The notes under the pieces: generated by a model | Seen by the model: only the letters and a program-made list of their open reading frames with translations | Databases searched by the model: none | What the model was told of the DNA's origin: nothing | Shown: positions 25,455-34,367 of the stretch, in pieces | How positions within the stretch are numbered: position 1 is the first letter of the stretch | Layout of the letters: the number at the start of each line of letters is the position of its first letter | NCBI RefSeq assembly: GCF_039680535.1 | Contig: NZ_JBDKSS010000013.1 | Coordinates: 372,001 to 436,000 of the forward strand | DNA length: 64,000 nucleotides | Source: Parvibaculum sp039680535 | GTDB lineage: Bacteria > Pseudomonadota > Alphaproteobacteria > Parvibaculales > Parvibaculaceae | Direction of reading: 5' to 3' | Made by a program: the position numbers and the translations under genes

Positions 25455-26591
25455 ATGAGGTCAAAGAATATCGAGGAGGCGCTGCGGGCCGCGCGTGCCG
25501 CGGTTGTGAAGCCGCTTGCGGAAGCCTCGACGCTGCCGCCCGAGTTCTACACGTCGCCGGAAATCTTCGCGGCCGAGATGGAGCGCGTTATCCGCCGCAA
25601 CTGGTATTCGGTCGGTCATGTCGCGGAAATTCCCAATCCGGGTGATTATTTCCGCTTCGATCTCGCGGGCGAGCCTCTCGTCATCGTGCGCGGGCGCGAC
25701 GGCGCGGTGCGCGCCCTTTCTGCCGTCTGCCGCCATCGCTGGATGACGGTGGTGGAGGGCGCAGGCAATACAGGCACCTTCTCATGCCCCTATCACAAAT
25801 GGACCTATGCGCTCGACGGATCGCTGATGGCAGCGCCGCTCATGGACGAGGCGGCTGACTTCGATCGCAGGAATTGCTCATTGCCCAATTTCGGTTGCGA
25901 AGTCTGGCAGGGCATCATCTTCGTCAATCTCGATGGCAAGGCCGCGACTCTGGAACCCCAACTGCAGCCGCTCGCGCAGGAATTGGCACCCTGGAAGATG
26001 GACGAGATGGAGATCGTTGGCCGCGTGGAATTCGATCAGGCTTTCAACTGGAAGACGCTGGTCGACAATTTCATGGAGGCCTATCACCACTTCGCCATCC
26101 ACCCCGAGACCTTCGAGCGCGACTATCCAGGCGCGGACACGACGATCGATCCGGCGGTGGGGCCCTATGCGGTGCTTCGCATTCCGCATAAAGGAGACGA
26201 GCTTTCGGCAACGCTGTTCCCGCCGCTCGATGGCATCCCCGACAAGGCGCGGCGCGGATTCTCGGTCTTCAATGTGTTCCCTGCGCATATATTCGCGGTG
26301 CTGGCGGACTCGCTCATCTACTACCGCATGGAGATCCGGAGCGTCGAAGAGTTCAAGCTCACGGCCTATCTGCTCGTCCATCCGAAATCGCTCGATGTGC
26401 CCGATGTCGAAGTGCTGAAGGATATCTTCCGACAGGCGACCTTCGCCGTTCATACCGAAGACATCGCCGCTTGTGAGGGGGCGACGAAGGGGCTGAAGAG
26501 CCGAACGGCGGGCCCTGCGCGGTTGAGTCATCTGGAAGCCGCGATCCATCAGCATCAGATATGGCTTCTCGATCAACTGGCGCGCGGCTGA
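25455..26591 (+). CDS. Rieske non-haem iron oxygenase, alpha-type subunit
   Basis: A 378-residue aromatic-ring-hydroxylating-type oxygenase. The Rieske [2Fe-2S] domain (about 40-150) has CRHRWMTV and CPYHKWTYAL, giving the Cys-His/Cys-His ligand set. The catalytic domain has the mononuclear-iron motif NFMEAYHHFAIHPETF. Substrates of such enzymes range from aromatics to carnitine and choline analogues; none is indicated here. No beta subunit, ferredoxin or reductase is adjacent, so it must borrow electron donors. Control by the preceding TetR protein through the palindrome is inferred. Confidence 0.9.
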   Translation: MRSKNIEEALRAARAAVVKPLAEASTLPPEFYTSPEIFAAEMERVIRRNWYSVGHVAEIPNPGDYFRFDLAGEPLVIVRGRDGAVRALSAVCRHRWMTVVEGAGNTGTFSCPYHKWTYALDGSLMAAPLMDEAADFDRRNCSLPNFGCEVWQGIIFVNLDGKAATLEPQLQPLAQELAPWKMDEMEIVGRVEFDQAFNWKTLVDNFMEAYHHFAIHPETFERDYPGADTTIDPAVGPYAVLRIPHKGDELSATLFPPLDGIPDKARRGFSVFNVFPAHIFAVLADSLIYYRMEIRSVEEFKLTAYLLVHPKSLDVPDVEVLKDIFRQATFAVHTEDIAACEGATKGLKSRTAGPARLSHLEAAIHQHQIWLLDQLARG

Positions 26592-26725
26592 GCCTTCCCT
26601 CGCGTCAGCCGTTCGCGCAGGACGGGTTGCATGCTTTCGGCTTGTCCTTGCTTTGTCGCCTTGTGGTAGTCTCGCTGCCAACAGGAAACGCAAACAGGGA
26701 AGGGGGCGCTTTAACCCCCTGGACA

Positions 26726-27688
26726 GTGTTGAACAAGGCAGTTCCAGACGTGAACGGCGATGCGCCGTCGCAGATCGCTTCCATCCGGCAGGGCTTCGAG
26801 CGCAGCGGCTATATCTGCAACAACCAGATCGCGACCTCGATCTTTCTTGCAGAGCGGCTGCAGAAGCCGCTGCTCGTCGAGGGCCCTCCTGGCGTCGGCA
26901 AGACCGAACTCGCCAAGGCGACGGCGGAGCTTCTCGGCAAGCCGCTCATCCGGCTGCAGTGCTACGAAGGCCTCGACGAGGCGAAGGCTCTCTACGAGTG
27001 GAAATACGGCAAGCAGCTTCTCTATACGCAGGTGCTGAAGGAGAAGCTCGGCGACCTCATGTCCGGCGCGCAGGGGCTGAAAGAGTCCATCTCGCGTCTG
27101 CACGAGTTCGACGACACGTTCTTCAATGAGGAATTTCTGGAGCCGCGTCCGCTGCTGAAGGCCTTGTGGCAGCCGGGTGGCGCGGTGCTTCTCATCGATG
27201 AACTCGACAAGTCGGATGACGAGTTCGAAGCCTTTCTGCTCGAAATTCTCTCCGACTATCAGATCTCGATTCCCGAGCTTGGCACGATCAAGGCGCGGAC
27301 GACGCCCATCGTCTTCCTGACCTCGAACAATTCGCGCGAGATCGGCGACGCGCTGAAGCGGCGCTGCCTGCATCTCTACATTCCGTTCCCGGATACGGAG
27401 CTTGAGCAGCGCATCATCAGCGCCCGTGTGCCCGAGGTTGAGGAGCGCCTGCGCAAGCAGCTCGTCGCCTTCGTGCAGGGGCTTCGCACGCTCGACCTCA
27501 AGAAGCTGCCGGCCGTGAGCGAAACGATCGACTGGGCGCGCACGCTGGTTCTGCTTCATGCGCGCGAACTCGATGCCGAACTCGTGCGCGACACGCTCAA
27601 CGTGCTGCTGAAGTTCCAGGACGACATCGAGAATGTCGATTCCGAAATCAATGCGCTGACGACCAAGGCGCTTCAGGCCGCGCAGTAA
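26726..27688 (+). CDS. MoxR-family AAA+ ATPase
   Basis: A MoxR-type ATPase of about 320 residues. Walker A is EGPPGVGKTELAK, Walker B is VLLIDELDKSDDEFEAFLLE and sensor 1 is VFLTSNNSREIGDALKRRC. MoxR proteins act as chaperones that assemble metal cofactors or complexes together with a VWA-domain partner, and such a partner gene follows 14 bases downstream. The start is uncertain: GTG 26726, TTG 26729 and GTG 26750 are all in frame before the conserved region, and none has a strong ribosome site. A GGGGG/CCCCC hairpin (26701-26720) lies just upstream. Confidence 0.9.
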   Translation: MLNKAVPDVNGDAPSQIASIRQGFERSGYICNNQIATSIFLAERLQKPLLVEGPPGVGKTELAKATAELLGKPLIRLQCYEGLDEAKALYEWKYGKQLLYTQVLKEKLGDLMSGAQGLKESISRLHEFDDTFFNEEFLEPRPLLKALWQPGGAVLLIDELDKSDDEFEAFLLEILSDYQISIPELGTIKARTTPIVFLTSNNSREIGDALKRRCLHLYIPFPDTELEQRIISARVPEVEERLRKQLVAFVQGLRTLDLKKLPAVSETIDWARTLVLLHARELDAELVRDTLNVLLKFQDDIENVDSEINALTTKALQAAQ

Positions 27689-27702
27689 GAAAGCGGACTC
27701 GC

Positions 27703-29118
27703 ATGACCGAAGTCCTCGGCGATTTCATACGCGCGCTCAGAGCGGCGGACGTCCGGGTTTCGACCTCGGAGTCGATCGATGCCGGGCGCGTGGTCGATCT
27801 CGTCGGGCTTGGCGAGCGCGAGATTTTGCGCCATGCGTTGAGTCAGGTGCTGGCGAAGACCGAGGACGAGAAGCAGGCTTTCCGCGACACGTTCGACCGC
27901 TACTTCGCCTTCGATCAATTCAAGGCGAAGTCAGAGGCCACTGCAGAGCAGCAGGGCGATGCGGAACGCGAGCCAAATGCCGGCGAGACGCAAAACGGTT
28001 CGGGCGGAATGCCGGGGCCGGGCGGTGGCGGCACGGAAGGCCAGCCTTCGGGTGGAGCGCCTGCGCCGCAAGACCTCGTCGCCATGCTCGAAGGTGGCGA
28101 TCAGGCCGCGCTGCAAATGGCGCTTGCCGAAGCCGCACGTCAGGCGCAGCTCAACCGCATCAGGCTTTTCACGCAGCGGGGCATGTATACGCGCCGCATG
28201 ATGGAGATCATGGGGCTCGACGCGCTGAACGACGAGATCGAGCGGCGCGAGAGCAGCGATCCCGCCGGCGCGGAGCGGTTGAGTGCGGCGCGCGACGCGC
28301 TGCGCGAGCAGGTGCGCGACTATGTGGAGAAGCAGCTTGAAATCTTCACAGCCAATGCAGGGCGGCAATTGCGCGAGGAAGTGCTCTCCCAAGTGCGCCT
28401 CAGCAATGTCGACCGCAGCGACATGAAAGTCATGCGGACGCTCGTTGCGAAAATGGCCAAACGCCTCGTCGCGCTTCATTCGCGCCGCAGGAAGGTGGAG
28501 CGGCGCGGCCAGCTCGACATGCGCCGCACCATCCGCGCCAATGTCGAATTCGACGGGCTGTTCTTTCATACCATCTGGAAGCAGCAGAAGATCGACCGGC
28601 CCAAGGTCGTGGCGATCTGCGACGTCTCCGGCTCGGTGGCGCAAGTGGCGCGTTTTCTCCTGATGTTTCTCTACAGCCTTCAGGAAGTGCTGCCGCGTGT
28701 GCGCTCCTTCGCATTTTCGGGGCAGCTTGGCGAGACGACGGAGCTGTTCGAGCGCGAACGCGATATCGAAAAGGCGCTTGCCCGCGCGCTGATGGAACAT
28801 GGCGGCGGTTCGACCGACTACGGCCAGGCCTTCCTTGATTTCGAACGTCTGGCGCTCGACGACGTGGATCACCGCACGACCGTCCTCATTCTCGGCGATG
28901 CCCGCTCGAACTACGGCAATCCGCGCGGCGACATTCTGAAGAAGATTCATGCACGCGCCCGCCGGGTCATCTGGCTGAACCCGGAGCCCCGGTCGCTATG
29001 GAACTCCGGCGACAGCGAGATGAAGCGCCTCGCGCCCTATTGCGATACGGCCAAGACCTGCGCCTCGCTCAAGGATCTGGAGCGGGTCATTTCCGAACTT
29101 CTGCGCCACGCCGCCTGA
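27703..29118 (+). CDS. CoxE-like VWA-domain protein
   Basis: The 471-residue partner of the MoxR ATPase. The N-terminal half is helical and includes a low-complexity Gly/Pro/Gln linker (about 85-125). The C-terminal half is a von Willebrand factor A domain with the MIDAS metal site DVSGSVAQ in KVVAICDVSGSVAQVARFLL, followed by HGGGSTDYGQAF. MoxR/CoxE-like pairs mature CO dehydrogenase and other metalloenzymes; no such target enzyme is in this window, so the client is unknown. Confidence 0.9.
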   Translation: MTEVLGDFIRALRAADVRVSTSESIDAGRVVDLVGLGEREILRHALSQVLAKTEDEKQAFRDTFDRYFAFDQFKAKSEATAEQQGDAEREPNAGETQNGSGGMPGPGGGGTEGQPSGGAPAPQDLVAMLEGGDQAALQMALAEAARQAQLNRIRLFTQRGMYTRRMMEIMGLDALNDEIERRESSDPAGAERLSAARDALREQVRDYVEKQLEIFTANAGRQLREEVLSQVRLSNVDRSDMKVMRTLVAKMAKRLVALHSRRRKVERRGQLDMRRTIRANVEFDGLFFHTIWKQQKIDRPKVVAICDVSGSVAQVARFLLMFLYSLQEVLPRVRSFAFSGQLGETTELFERERDIEKALARALMEHGGGSTDYGQAFLDFERLALDDVDHRTTVLILGDARSNYGNPRGDILKKIHARARRVIWLNPEPRSLWNSGDSEMKRLAPYCDTAKTCASLKDLERVISELLRHAA

Positions 29119-29119
29119 G

Positions 29120-29137
29120 TCCGTCCTTCTGGACGGA
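29120..29137 (+). terminator. Short hairpin after the VWA gene
   Basis: A 7-bp perfect stem (29120-29126 with 29131-29137, TTCT loop) begins right after the VWA stop codon and is followed by TTGTCTCGTTTTG. It is plausible as a weak intrinsic terminator. Confidence 0.5.
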
Positions 29138-29270
29138 TTGTCTCGTTTTGGGGCATAGTTCAGTGCCCTGAATGGGCATGGGGCCTGCAGGGGGTATCCA
29201 TCTTTCCAATTCCCGGACGCGGGGCCTTGCGGTACCCGCGTCATGGGCGTTTGTGCATCGGGGGCAAAGG

Positions 29271-30248
29271 GTGGCGCCTTCCATCGTCAGGGGCTGTTGT
29301 CTCGCGCTGATGCTCGGCGCGGGCCTTGCGTTGCCCGCGCGAGCGGAGCCGCGCCCCGTCACGCCTGAGCCGCCGGCGGAAACGTCTGTCACAAGCGCGG
29401 CGCTGACCGTTCCCATGCGCCAGGAAGAGGCCGCAAAGGCCGAGGCGGACGCGGAGCAGGCCCATTACAACATCGTGATCTTCGGAGATTCCCTCGGCGA
29501 CGGCGTCTGGGCGGGGCTCTATCACGTGTTCCACAAGGACAAGCGCTTCAGCGTCATTCGCAAGTCGCGCGTCGCCACGGGCTTCGTGCGCAGGGATTAC
29601 TACGACTGGAGCGATGCCGTGCGTAAGGCGGCGACGGATACGAAGATCGACATCGCCGTGGTCATCATGGGCACCAATGACCGGCAGACGATCGTCGAGG
29701 GCCGCGAGCGCCATGCGCTGTTCGAACCCAAATGGCGCGAGATATATGCGGCTCGCGTCGATGATTTCACCGCGACGCTCAAGACGGCTGGCGCCCGCAT
29801 CTATTGGCTGGGTCTGCCGGTCATGAGGAGCCCCGGCTTCGAGGCGGATATGGAGACAATATCCTCGATTTTCGAGGAGCGCGCCAAGGCCAATGGCGTC
29901 GCCTTTGTCCCCATGCATCAGCTTGCCGCCGACAAGGACGGCAACTACCAGGCCTATGGCACCGACGCCGCAGGCAAGAAGCGGCAGCTACGTACCGAGG
30001 ACGGCATTCATTTCACGATGGACGGCTACGAGCTTCTCGCGCGAGACGTCGCCGGCGTCATCCGCGAGGATGCCGATCAGGGCCTTGTGGCACAGCAGGC
30101 GACGTCGACGGCGGTTTCCGCCGCAGTCATGACAAGCACGGGCAGCGGGGAGCTGCGTGGCACGGTTGCCCGCGAGCCGGAGGGCAGGATTGCCGAAATC
30201 CGGACCGGCCGCAGCGATGATTGGCGTTGGACCGGTGGCTCGCGGTGA
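29271..30248 (+). CDS. SGNH/GDSL hydrolase, DUF459-like, exported
   Basis: An exported SGNH-fold hydrolase. GTG at 29271 gives a clean signal peptide (VAPSIVRGCCLALMLGAGLA, cleavage after ARA); ATG at 29172 gives 33 more residues and is possible. Catalytic blocks: block I IFGDSLGDGVWAGL with the Ser, block III MGTNDRQTIV with the Asn, and block V EDGIHFTMDGYELL with the Asp and His. The LGLPVMRSPGFEADM segment is typical of DUF459 proteins found beside MBOAT acyltransferases. It probably acts in the periplasm on acyl or acetyl groups of a glycan. Confidence 0.85.
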   Translation: MAPSIVRGCCLALMLGAGLALPARAEPRPVTPEPPAETSVTSAALTVPMRQEEAAKAEADAEQAHYNIVIFGDSLGDGVWAGLYHVFHKDKRFSVIRKSRVATGFVRRDYYDWSDAVRKAATDTKIDIAVVIMGTNDRQTIVEGRERHALFEPKWREIYAARVDDFTATLKTAGARIYWLGLPVMRSPGFEADMETISSIFEERAKANGVAFVPMHQLAADKDGNYQAYGTDAAGKKRQLRTEDGIHFTMDGYELLARDVAGVIREDADQGLVAQQATSTAVSAAVMTSTGSGELRGTVAREPEGRIAEIRTGRSDDWRWTGGSR

Positions 30249-31467
30249 TCGCCTGAAGTTCGCCCTGCGCGGCGCGAGGTTCGCGCTGGGCGCGCTGCTT
30301 GTCCTTGTGTCCGCCTGCGCCGCCGAACCGCATTGCGCCGAGCCGCCGGCACCGGCGGGTCTCTCGGACTTTCACGCCGCTCTCCACGATCTGGCGCAGG
30401 GGAAGCGGCAGACCGTCAGCATTCTCCATCTCGGCGACAGCCACATCGCGCTCGATCACATGACGGGCGTCTTGCGGGGCAGTTGGGCGCGAGCCTATGG
30501 CGATGCGGGGCGGGGCCTGCCGCCGGGCAATTCCTATCGCTATTACGCGCCGCAAGGCTACAAGGTTGCGATGACGGGCGCGTGGACGGTGGCGTCGAGC
30601 CTCAGGGCCGATGCGCATGGACCGTTCGGCATTTCGGGCTATCGAATTTCAGCGGAAAGCCCCACGGCCCGAACTTCGATCGAAAGGGATTCCGGCAAGT
30701 TCGACGCGGTCGAGATCGACGCAATGGGCGGGCCCTCGTCCGGTTCGTTGCTGGTGTCATTCGATGGTGCGACCGCACAGACCTTTTCCACGAAAAGGCC
30801 CCAGCCGGGCCTGGTGCGCATTCATGTGCCGGCCGTATCGGCGCATCGCGTGGAGGTTCGCCCTGCGGGCGATGGAGCGGTGACGCTTCTCGGCTGGGCG
30901 CTCATCACCGGACATGCGGGCATCCGTTACGACAGCTATGGCATCAGTGGAGCGACGCTCGATGTTGTCGATCATTGGGACCGGAGCGTCGTGGATGCCG
31001 AAATTGCCGCACTCAAGCCCGACCTCATCATTCTCGGCTACGGAACGAATGAAGGATTCAACGACCGGCTTGATCTTCGCGCCTATGAGGTGAAGCTCGC
31101 GGCATTGATCACACGTTTGAAACGCCTGTCTCCAGATGCATCCATCGCGTTGCTCGGTCCCCTCGACGGCGCACGCAAGGCGCAGCCCGGAGCGTCTGCG
31201 GCCTGCGGCGGCAGCTGGACCACGCCGCCAAAGCTGGCGCTCCTGCGTGACGTGCAGAAGTCCGTCGCTGCCGAACACGGCGCTTTCTATTTCGATCAAT
31301 CGCACATTATGAATGGAGCGTGCGGAATTTCGCGCTGGGCCAGCGCAACGCCGCCTCTTGCATGGCCGGATCGCGTTCATCTTCGTACGGATGGAGCGCG
31401 CCGCGCGGGCGCCGCGTTGTTGGCGGCATTAATGCCTTCGTCCAAGAGAATATGCAGCCCACGCTAA
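30217..31467 (+). CDS. Second SGNH hydrolase-type esterase, exported
   Basis: A second SGNH protein of about 416 residues that overlaps the previous gene by about 30 bases. The N-terminus holds a hydrophobic signal (FALGALLVLVSACAA) with a lipobox-like LVSAC. Catalytic blocks: HLGDSHIALDHMTG, GYGTNEGFND and WPDRVHLRTDGARRAG. Between blocks I and III there is a beta-rich insert (about 130-235), possibly a carbohydrate-binding region as in AlgX/PatB-like acetyltransferases. The start could also be GTG 30235. It is cotranscribed with the first SGNH gene. Confidence 0.85.
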   Translation: MIGVGPVARGDRLKFALRGARFALGALLVLVSACAAEPHCAEPPAPAGLSDFHAALHDLAQGKRQTVSILHLGDSHIALDHMTGVLRGSWARAYGDAGRGLPPGNSYRYYAPQGYKVAMTGAWTVASSLRADAHGPFGISGYRISAESPTARTSIERDSGKFDAVEIDAMGGPSSGSLLVSFDGATAQTFSTKRPQPGLVRIHVPAVSAHRVEVRPAGDGAVTLLGWALITGHAGIRYDSYGISGATLDVVDHWDRSVVDAEIAALKPDLIILGYGTNEGFNDRLDLRAYEVKLAALITRLKRLSPDASIALLGPLDGARKAQPGASAACGGSWTTPPKLALLRDVQKSVAAEHGAFYFDQSHIMNGACGISRWASATPPLAWPDRVHLRTDGARRAGAALLAALMPSSKRICSPR

Positions 31468-31591
31468 ACGGAAGTTTCAAACGGTTGTGCGAAAGTGCAT
31501 CGCTCTGCCGTTTGTTCTTCGTCCATGGCGACGGATTTCATTTTTCCTCCCGTTTGAGTTGGGTCAATTACTCACTGGGGGGTCGTTCACC

Positions 31592-34222
31592 TTGTTCCAA
31601 TCGGTCGTTCATGTGCGGCGTACGCAGCGCCGCGCAGCAAAGCTTTGCGCGTTCATTCTTCCGCTTTCCCTTTGGAGCGGGATTGCCAACGCCGACACGA
31701 CGATTACATCGTCGACCACGCCACAGAAGACTTCGGAAGGTGGCAACATAACGGTGACGGGAACGCTCGCGGTCGGAACCGGTACGGCGGTCACGATCGA
31801 CAGCAACAATTCCTTCTCCAATGAGGGATCGACCACGGCGGTGAAGGCGGGCGGAATTGGCGTCAGCGTCACGTCCGCGACCAGCGGTTCCATTGCGAAT
31901 AAGGGTACGATCGCCACGGGCACGGCGGCATCGTCGGACACTGCGGATGACGGCCTGATCGGCGGACCCGCCATCGAGGTTCATCAGAGTGTTGGCGGAG
32001 GAATTTCCAACGCCGCAAGCTCCACTATTGTCACCTATGGCAACAACACGATCTTCATCGGCACGTCTGCGGCGAGCCCCGCGGATATTACCGTTGGCAA
32101 TGTCGGCGCGGACGCGAAAGCCTACGGCCTCTATAACGCCGGATATATCTACACTTACGGAAGCAATTCGGGCGAAGCGACAACGGCGATTCGTGTCGAG
32201 GCTGCCAGCGGCCACACAACCAATCTGTCGGGCGGCATTTCCAACGCGGGCACAAGCTCAGTCATTCTCTCCCGAGCGATTGATGCGGATGCGACCGGCA
32301 TCGGCATCGGATCGGGCGGCATTGTCGATACAATCGCCAATCAGGGAAAGCTTTCGGCGATAACGCTCGGCACGACGGGCGGCAAGGCCGTGGCCGTTTC
32401 GGTTGAGGCGGGCGGCACGCTGAACAGCATCAAGAACTCGGGCACCATCGAGGCGCTGGCGAATACCGTTGGAGATGCGGTGGCGATCATCGATGCCTCG
32501 GGCACGCTTTCGAGCATCGACAATTCCGGCACCATCAGAGCGGTGGCGACCGATGGCAGCGCGACGGCAATCGACGTCTCGACATCGACATCGGCGTTCT
32601 CGCTGACCAATAGCGGCACGATCATCGGCGATATCTATCTCGGCAGCGGCGCATCGACCATAAGTTCAGATGATGGCGCGATCACCGGAAATATCGATGT
32701 CGCTTCGGGCGGCAGCCTCGACATGACATTGTCCGGCGGCGCCGAATTCACGGGCGGAACGAATGTGGGGGCGGCGGGCACGCTGGACGTCCAGGACGCG
32801 ACGTTCCGCAGCGGGGGCTCCGGCTATTACGCGACGACCGCGTCCTTTGGGAGCGACTCGATTTTCGCTGTTGCCTATGACTCCATCGCCAGTACGAGCG
32901 CGTTGCTGACGACGACTGGCACGACGAGCTTCGCGGCGGGCGCGACAGTCGATGTCACGTTTTCCTCTTATCTGAACACCACGAAGACCATCAATCTGGT
33001 CGACGCGGGGGCGCTCTCCCTCTCGGCTGGTGGCGTGGACGATCTCGTCGTCGGCGGGGTGAGCGCGGGCTACAACGCGGTGCTGAGCACGACCGGAAAC
33101 GGACTTTACATCACGCTCTCACGCAAGACGGCAACGGCACTTGGCATTACCGGCAATGCGGCGGCCATATACGAGGTCGCGCCGACAGCATTCGCGGCAG
33201 ATGACGAGTTTGGCGCGGCGGTCGGTAATCTCTCGACAGTTGCCGCGATCCGGAAGCTCTATGCGGAACTGCTGCCCGATCTGAGCGGCGCGCGCGAGGA
33301 ACAGGCGCGGCGGGTCCAGGATACTTCGTCGGGTATCGTATCGAGCCGCCTCGACCTGCTGCGGAGCGACGAGCAGGGCGACGAGACCAGGGGATATCGC
33401 CGCCACCGGAACACCGGGCTCTGGGCGCAGGAAGCAGTGTCGGCCGAGACGGGAGCCGCTGGCGAGAAATCGGCAGCATATGACGGCACGCTTTACGCTC
33501 TCGCCGTTGGTTACGATGCCGGCGATCGCGAGGGCGATATCTGGGGCGCTTCATTCACCTATTCAGCCATGCAATATGGCGCGGGCGATCCGGAGCAAGA
33601 CAACGTCAACCAGGCCTATCTCTTCCAGCTTTATCACGCGCTGAACCGCGGGCCTTTCTACTGGAACGCAATGGGGAGCCTCGGCCTCGACAGTTACAAG
33701 GGCTACAGGCAGGTGACGGCTGGCAATGTCACGCGCAATCCTCACGCGGACTGGATGGGCTATCAGGCGGGACTGGCGACGCAGGTGGGTTACAATCTGG
33801 CGCTCGGCCCCGTTTCGATCCGGCCTTCGCTCGGTGCGTCCTACACCTTCCTGCGCCAGGCCTCCTACACGGAAGAGGGCGGCGGAGAGGGTGTCGATCT
33901 CGCCGTCGACGCGAATAATTTCCAGTCGCTCCGAACGACGGCGGAGCTGCGCGCCAGCGGAAAACTTGGCGGTGTTGCACCCTATCTGCGTGGCGGCGTT
34001 ACGCACGAATTTCTTGATGCGACGCCTGTGGCGGACGGTCACTTCGTCGCCGGCGGCGCCTTCGCGCTGCAAGGCGATCCTCTGGACAAGGACATTCCTT
34101 TCGCAGGCGCGGGGCTCGGCATTGGAAGCGGCTATGCGCGGCTCAATCTCGACTACACGGGACAGCTCGGCTCCAAGCTGTCCTCGCATCAGGCGACGGC
34201 AACCTTCGTCATGAAGTTCTGA
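31592..34222 (+). CDS. Autotransporter with beta-helical passenger
   Basis: A type Va secreted protein of about 876 residues. The passenger (about 40-570) contains repeating turns such as GTLNSIKNSGTIEA, GTLSSIDNSGTIRA and FSLTNSGTIIGDI, the usual sign of a right-handed beta-helix. The C-terminal autotransporter barrel (about 600-876) ends in FVMKF. No protease or lipase motif is visible, so adhesion or biofilm roles are more likely. The start is unsure: TTG 31592 follows GGGGGGT and leads an extended signal peptide, GTG 31613 is shorter and GTG 31487 longer. It sits between SGNH and MBOAT genes, which is unusual. Confidence 0.88.
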   Translation: MFQSVVHVRRTQRRAAKLCAFILPLSLWSGIANADTTITSSTTPQKTSEGGNITVTGTLAVGTGTAVTIDSNNSFSNEGSTTAVKAGGIGVSVTSATSGSIANKGTIATGTAASSDTADDGLIGGPAIEVHQSVGGGISNAASSTIVTYGNNTIFIGTSAASPADITVGNVGADAKAYGLYNAGYIYTYGSNSGEATTAIRVEAASGHTTNLSGGISNAGTSSVILSRAIDADATGIGIGSGGIVDTIANQGKLSAITLGTTGGKAVAVSVEAGGTLNSIKNSGTIEALANTVGDAVAIIDASGTLSSIDNSGTIRAVATDGSATAIDVSTSTSAFSLTNSGTIIGDIYLGSGASTISSDDGAITGNIDVASGGSLDMTLSGGAEFTGGTNVGAAGTLDVQDATFRSGGSGYYATTASFGSDSIFAVAYDSIASTSALLTTTGTTSFAAGATVDVTFSSYLNTTKTINLVDAGALSLSAGGVDDLVVGGVSAGYNAVLSTTGNGLYITLSRKTATALGITGNAAAIYEVAPTAFAADDEFGAAVGNLSTVAAIRKLYAELLPDLSGAREEQARRVQDTSSGIVSSRLDLLRSDEQGDETRGYRRHRNTGLWAQEAVSAETGAAGEKSAAYDGTLYALAVGYDAGDREGDIWGASFTYSAMQYGAGDPEQDNVNQAYLFQLYHALNRGPFYWNAMGSLGLDSYKGYRQVTAGNVTRNPHADWMGYQAGLATQVGYNLALGPVSIRPSLGASYTFLRQASYTEEGGGEGVDLAVDANNFQSLRTTAELRASGKLGGVAPYLRGGVTHEFLDATPVADGHFVAGGAFALQGDPLDKDIPFAGAGLGIGSGYARLNLDYTGQLGSKLSSHQATATFVMKF

Positions 34223-34288
34223 TGGCGCGGGCATTAACCATGAGTTCAGCCTGTCGTTGAGATTTCATCGACACTGTCCAATATTGGG

Positions 34289-34318
34289 ACGCGCCGCCGG
34301 CCTCAACCGGCGGCGCGT
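34289..34318 (+). terminator. Strong hairpin after the autotransporter gene
   Basis: A perfect 12-bp GC-rich stem (34289-34300 with 34307-34318) with a six-base loop, 66 bases after the autotransporter stop. The U-tract is poor (CTAG follows), so it may attenuate rather than fully stop transcription into the MBOAT gene. Confidence 0.6.
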
Positions 34319-34367
34319 CTAGTCCGACGCCAGGCGGCGTGTGGGGCAAAATTGGGCGCTGGCGGGC

